IMG/VR virus record: IMGVR_UViG_3300032116_000032
Span: 1-64,000 of that record
Direction: 5' to 3' (one strand)
DNA from: a virus
DNA: 64,000 bases
This document shows positions 60,666-64,000 of the stretch, piece by piece. Position numbers and translations under genes: made by a program. Position 1 is the first letter of the stretch, and the number at the start of each line of letters is the position of its first letter. The notes beneath the pieces were generated by a model, which was not told the origin of the DNA, did no database searches, and worked only from the letters and a program-made list of their open reading frames with translations.

Positions 60666-63095
60666 ATGTCATTAAAAATAAATAAAAGAGGAGGAGACAG
60701 TGTATCATTTAATCCTCAAAAAATTTACAACAGAGTTAAGAGAGCATCAAAAGGCTTGAATGTTAACTCTGATGAAATTTTCATTAAAGTAATTACTTCT
60801 GTACCAACGGAAGGTGAGGTAACTACAAAAGAACTTGATAAATTAGTTTATGAGATTGCAGCTTCATACACAGGTAGTCACCATGATTACTCAAGATTGG
60901 CTGCGAGTGTTGCGATTTCTTCATACCACAAAGAAACTAATGAAAGTTTTTCACAAACAATGATGCAACTTTATGAAGATGGAATTATCAATGAAAAATT
61001 GATTGAAACTATTAAAGAATATGGTGAAGATACTATTGATGCGGCTATTAATCATGAAAATGATTATAACTTCGATTACTTTGCTTGGAGATCATTACAA
61101 GAAATGTATTTGTTGAAAAGACCAAATGGTAAAGTAGTTGAAAGACCACAACATATGTATATGAGAGTTGCTCTTTGGGTTACTACCAATATGTCTGACG
61201 CATTTGAGTACTACAAATCATTATCAAATCAGTTGATTTCAAAGGCAACACCAATAATGATTAATGCTGGAACAAAAGTTCCACAATTAGCATCATGTGT
61301 ACTTCACTATAACAACTCCGACTCAAGAAAAGGTTTATTAGATACATTAACAGATATTTCAACTTTCTCCTCTGATGCTGCTGGTATTGGATTATCTATG
61401 TCTAACATTAGAAGTAAAGAAAGTAGAATCTCAAGTTCAGGTGGATATGCTGGAGGTCTTTTAAAATATTTAAAAATTGTTAATGAATCACTTAGATTCT
61501 TTAACCAACAAGGTCGTAGACCTGGTAGTGCCGCTATCTATCTTGAACCTTGGCACAAAGACATCTTTGATCTTTTAGACATCAAGAAGAACACAGGTGC
61601 GGAAGAATTGAGAGCTCGTGATTTGTTTACCGCACTTTGGATTCCTGATAACTTCATGAGAGCGGTTAGAAATAACACTAGTTGGTATTTGTTCTGTCCT
61701 AATGATATCACTAAGGCTGGTTTAAAACCTTTACAAGAATGTTTTGGTGATGAATATGAAGAGGTGTATGAAAAGGCAGTATCAATGGGGTTAGGTAAAA
61801 AAGTAAAAGCTCAGGACATTTGGAGTAAAGTTGTTGAATCTCAAATCGAAACAGGAGTTCCTTATTTATGTTCTAAAGATAATGCTAATAGAAAAACTAA
61901 CCACCAAAATATTGGGGTCATTAAACAATCTAATTTGTGTAATGAAATATATCAATATACTGATGAAGAAACTACAGCGATTTGTACACTTTCATCGATG
62001 GTTTTAAAGAATTTTATTCAAGGGGGTAAATTTGATTTTGAACTTTTATTTAATGAGGTTAGAAAAGTTGTTAGATCACTTAATAAGGTAGTTGATATCA
62101 ACAACTACTCAACTGAAAAAGGTAGAAAAGGTGGTTTGGAACAAAGAGCAATTGCAATTGGTACACAAGGTTTGGCTGATGTATTTTATTTAATGGATTA
62201 TATCTTCACATCTAATGAAGCTAAGAAATTGAACAAGGACATTTTTGAAACAATCTATTATGCGGCAATCTATGAAAGTAATCAGTTGTGCATGAACGGT
62301 AAGTATAAACCTTATTCATTCTTCAACGGATCACCAATGTCTCAAGGAGTATTCCAATTTGATATGTGGGGATTAGACGAAACTCAACTTTCAGGAATGT
62401 GGGATTGGAACAAACTCAAGAATAGTGTTTCACAATATGGGGTTTGTAATTCATTATTCACGGCTCAAATGCCCGTGGCATCTTCAGCTAAAATTACAGG
62501 TTCATATGAAATGACAGAACCAGCACACTCTGCAATCTTTAATAGACGAGTTGTTGGTGGTGAAATCATGATAGTTAACAAATATCTAATCAACGACTTT
62601 GAAAAGATAGGTATTTGGTGTGAAGATTTAAAAAATGAAATCATTATAAATGAAGGATCAATTCAAAATATTAACTTTAATAACTATTTGGATTCTGAAG
62701 ATAAAAACTACAATAAGAAAGTTAAACGAATTGAACATTTAATTCCTAAGTATAAAACTATTTGGGAGATCTCACAAAGAGAACTTATTGATATGGCTGC
62801 AGATAGAGCTCCATTTATTGATCAATCACAGTCAATGAACATCTATATGGCAAACCCAACCCTATCTAAGATTACATCATCACATTTCCACTCTTGGGAA
62901 AAAGGATTAAAAACTTTATGTTATTATGTAAGAACTAAGGCAATATCAACAGGAGCTAAACATTTGGCGTTAGATATGTCTAAACGTGAAAAACCTAAAG
63001 TAACTCCTGAACCACCAAAAGTTGACTATTCTCACCTAAACTTACCACCAAGACCTGAGAATTCTGATTTTGAATGTTTTGGATGTTCATCCTAA
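60666..63095 (+). CDS. nrdA: Class I ribonucleotide reductase large subunit
   Basis: An 809-residue R1 subunit. An N-terminal ATP-cone (KINKRGGDSVSFNPQKIYNR) gives allosteric control. TPIMINAGTKVPQLASCVLH (about 196-215) has the first active-site Cys. SNLCNEI (about 420) has the radical Cys and Glu, and CTLSSM (about 438-443) the second redox Cys. The C-terminus FECFGCSS has the C-x-x-C pair that is reduced by thioredoxin or glutaredoxin. All catalytic residues appear intact, so the enzyme should be active and supply dNTPs for phage replication. A strong UUCG-loop terminator follows, closing the block. Confidence 0.95.
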   Translation: MSLKINKRGGDSVSFNPQKIYNRVKRASKGLNVNSDEIFIKVITSVPTEGEVTTKELDKLVYEIAASYTGSHHDYSRLAASVAISSYHKETNESFSQTMMQLYEDGIINEKLIETIKEYGEDTIDAAINHENDYNFDYFAWRSLQEMYLLKRPNGKVVERPQHMYMRVALWVTTNMSDAFEYYKSLSNQLISKATPIMINAGTKVPQLASCVLHYNNSDSRKGLLDTLTDISTFSSDAAGIGLSMSNIRSKESRISSSGGYAGGLLKYLKIVNESLRFFNQQGRRPGSAAIYLEPWHKDIFDLLDIKKNTGAEELRARDLFTALWIPDNFMRAVRNNTSWYLFCPNDITKAGLKPLQECFGDEYEEVYEKAVSMGLGKKVKAQDIWSKVVESQIETGVPYLCSKDNANRKTNHQNIGVIKQSNLCNEIYQYTDEETTAICTLSSMVLKNFIQGGKFDFELLFNEVRKVVRSLNKVVDINNYSTEKGRKGGLEQRAIAIGTQGLADVFYLMDYIFTSNEAKKLNKDIFETIYYAAIYESNQLCMNGKYKPYSFFNGSPMSQGVFQFDMWGLDETQLSGMWDWNKLKNSVSQYGVCNSLFTAQMPVASSAKITGSYEMTEPAHSAIFNRRVVGGEIMIVNKYLINDFEKIGIWCEDLKNEIIINEGSIQNINFNNYLDSEDKNYNKKVKRIEHLIPKYKTIWEISQRELIDMAADRAPFIDQSQSMNIYMANPTLSKITSSHFHSWEKGLKTLCYYVRTKAISTGAKHLALDMSKREKPKVTPEPPKVDYSHLNLPPRPENSDFECFGCSS

Positions 63096-63102
63096 AATTA
63101 AG

Positions 63103-63132
63103 AATCACTACTTCGGTAGTGATTTTTTTTTT
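63103..63132 (+). terminator. UUCG-tetraloop intrinsic terminator after nrdA
   Basis: A nine-base perfect stem (AATCACTAC with GTAGTGATT) closed by the extra-stable TTCG loop (C-TTCG-G), followed by ten T. Confidence 0.95.
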
Positions 63133-63153
63133 ACTTAAAAATTCTATAACTTA

Positions 63154-63161
63154 TATTTATA
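63154..63161 (+). promoter_or_regulatory. TATTTATA box before the gp25-like gene
   Basis: Exact TATTTATA, six bases before the ATG at 63168, marking the return from replication to virion genes. Confidence 0.6.
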
Positions 63162-63167
63162 TGTGAT

Positions 63168-63626
63168 ATGGCAAATGGTATTACATACGGTATAGGGTTT
63201 CCCTTCGTTGATTCGTTTACAGGTAGATATTTGGATGTTACTGAAACTACCGAAGCTGAAATTAGAGGTAATCTAGTTCACTTACTTTTAACAAGAAAAG
63301 GAAGTAGATATTTTTTACCTGATTTTGGGACAAGATTATATGAATATATATTCGAACCACTTGATGGTCCTACGTTTTCAGATATTGAGGCGGAGATAAG
63401 GGACACCATTAGAACATTTATGCCAAACTTACAAGTTACAAATATTGTTGTTGAACCAGCATCTGCAGGACTTGAAGATAAAGGTTATACGGTTAACCAA
63501 TATGGTGAACGAGAATTTAAAGTTACAAACATTGCCAATTTAGAACACACGGCAAGAATCAAAATTGATTATAAAATCACTGATTCGGCATTTGAATCAC
63601 AAGATTTTGTTATATTAAATATTTAA
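63168..63626 (+). CDS. 25: Baseplate wedge protein gp25-like
   Basis: A 152-residue protein (T4 gp25 is 132). TEAEIRGNLVHLLLTRKGSR followed by YFLPDFGTRLYEYIFEP is the gp25-like signature, with the E-P-R-type motif seen as L-L-L-T-R-K-G-x-R and F-G-x-R-L. IEAEIRDTIRTFMPNLQVTN gives the second conserved helix. It joins wedge proteins to the sheath-tube junction and starts sheath assembly. The gp6-like gene follows after six bases, as in most contractile tail systems. Confidence 0.92.
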   Translation: MANGITYGIGFPFVDSFTGRYLDVTETTEAEIRGNLVHLLLTRKGSRYFLPDFGTRLYEYIFEPLDGPTFSDIEAEIRDTIRTFMPNLQVTNIVVEPASAGLEDKGYTVNQYGEREFKVTNIANLEHTARIKIDYKITDSAFESQDFVILNI

Positions 63627-63632
63627 TGATAT

Positions 63633-64000
63633 ATGGCTGAAAAAAAGATATCCTATACGGTCCGAGATTTTCAAGGAGTAAGATCTGAGTTAATAAATTT
63701 CACAAGAACTTACTATCCTGATTTAGTTCAGAACTTTAATGATGCTGGGATTTTTTCAGTTATGTTGGATCTTAACGCCGCGGTAACTGATAACTTGAAT
63801 TATCAAATTGATAGAAGTATCCAAGAAACTGTATTACAATTTGCACAACAAAAGAATTCGGTTTATAATATTGCAAGAACTTATGGTCTTAAAGTACCTG
63901 GTCAAAGACCATCGGTTGCTTTAGTTGATTTCTCAATAACAGTTCCTGCTTTTGGTGATAGAGAAGACATAAGATATTGTGGAATCTTAAGAAGAGGATC
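63633..64000 (+). CDS. 6: Baseplate wedge protein gp6-like (gpJ family), 3' end outside the window
   Basis: The ATG at 63633 opens a frame that runs off the right edge; 122 codons are visible. The start AEKKISYTVRDFQGVRSELI, then YYPDLVQNFNDAGIFSVMLD and DNLNYQIDRSIQETVLQFAQ, followed by a Y-G-L-K-V-P-G turn, is the N-terminal pattern of gp6/gpJ-like wedge proteins, which form the iris ring of the baseplate. It is translated directly after the gp25-like gene. The rest of the domain structure cannot be seen. Confidence 0.88.
   Translation, partial: MAEKKISYTVRDFQGVRSELINFTRTYYPDLVQNFNDAGIFSVMLDLNAAVTDNLNYQIDRSIQETVLQFAQQKNSVYNIARTYGLKVPGQRPSVALVDFSITVPAFGDREDIRYCGILRRG

Noticed and set aside
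1-64000. tRNA genes
   Set aside because: No cloverleaf-like sequence with the conserved T-arm was noticed; gaps between genes are short and AT-rich. A tRNA search program would settle this.

Overview
The window is a stretch of a large, AT-rich, strictly lytic-looking contractile-tailed phage genome of the T4-like type. The support is a full set of recognisable T4-type proteins: family B DNA polymerase (gp43-like), ssDNA-binding protein (gp32-like), UvsX/RecA recombinase, RNase H/flap nuclease, DnaB-type helicase (gp41-like), class I ribonucleotide reductase NrdA/NrdB, tail sheath (gp18-like), tail tube (gp19-like), tape measure, hub proteins and baseplate wedge proteins (gp25-, gp53- and gp6-like). 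No integrase, plasmid genes, insertion sequence, CRISPR array or tRNA gene was seen. The host is probably a member of the Bacteroidetes (Flavobacteria-like). This is an inference from A-rich gene leaders that mostly lack Shine-Dalgarno sequences, a SprB-like domain, Pro/Thr linkers, and the codon and base style.

Layout. (1) 1-22.3 kb is an accessory adhesin and modification island. It holds a giant collagen-like/strand-loop-strand fibre running in from the left edge, a second collagen-like fibre, a LamG protein, a beta-helix-like protein and several small virion-like proteins. Interleaved with them are at least six glycosyltransferase modules, a sulfotransferase, an APS kinase, an HxGH nucleotidyltransferase, a DUF2061-type membrane protein and an FkbM methyltransferase domain. 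(2) 22.4-25.2 kb encodes DNA polymerase. (3) 25.2-30.7 kb is a minus-strand block: a small protein, a neck-like protein, a remarkable metallopeptidase-superoxide dismutase fusion and an SNF2-type helicase. (4) 30.7-54.1 kb is the tail and baseplate block: neck/terminator-like proteins, sheath, a HAD phosphatase, tube, gp26-like protein, tape measure and two giant hub/baseplate proteins of 1704 and 2478 residues. (5) 54.2-63.1 kb is the replication and nucleotide block. (6) From 63.1 kb the baseplate wedge genes resume and run off the right edge.

How the genes may work together. The island looks like a virion decoration system. Thr/Asn/Ser-rich fibres, Pro/Thr linkers (even inside the tail sheath) and autotransporter-like repeats lie among protein-glycosyltransferase-like enzymes and a possible PAPS-making and sulfate-transfer set. 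That the phage glycosylates and sulfates its own fibres is a hypothesis; modification of host surface glycans is the main alternative.

Control. Almost every virion gene that begins a transcription unit is preceded at short distance by TATTTATA (or TATTTATT/C/G) on the coding strand, on either genome strand. The motif is absent in front of most glycosyltransferase and replication genes. It is the reverse complement of the classical T4 late promoter box, and in several cases lies so close to the ATG that a leaderless message would result. Five clear intrinsic terminators separate units. A short open frame after the gp26-like gene, directly before the tape measure gene, is a candidate for +1 frameshifting.
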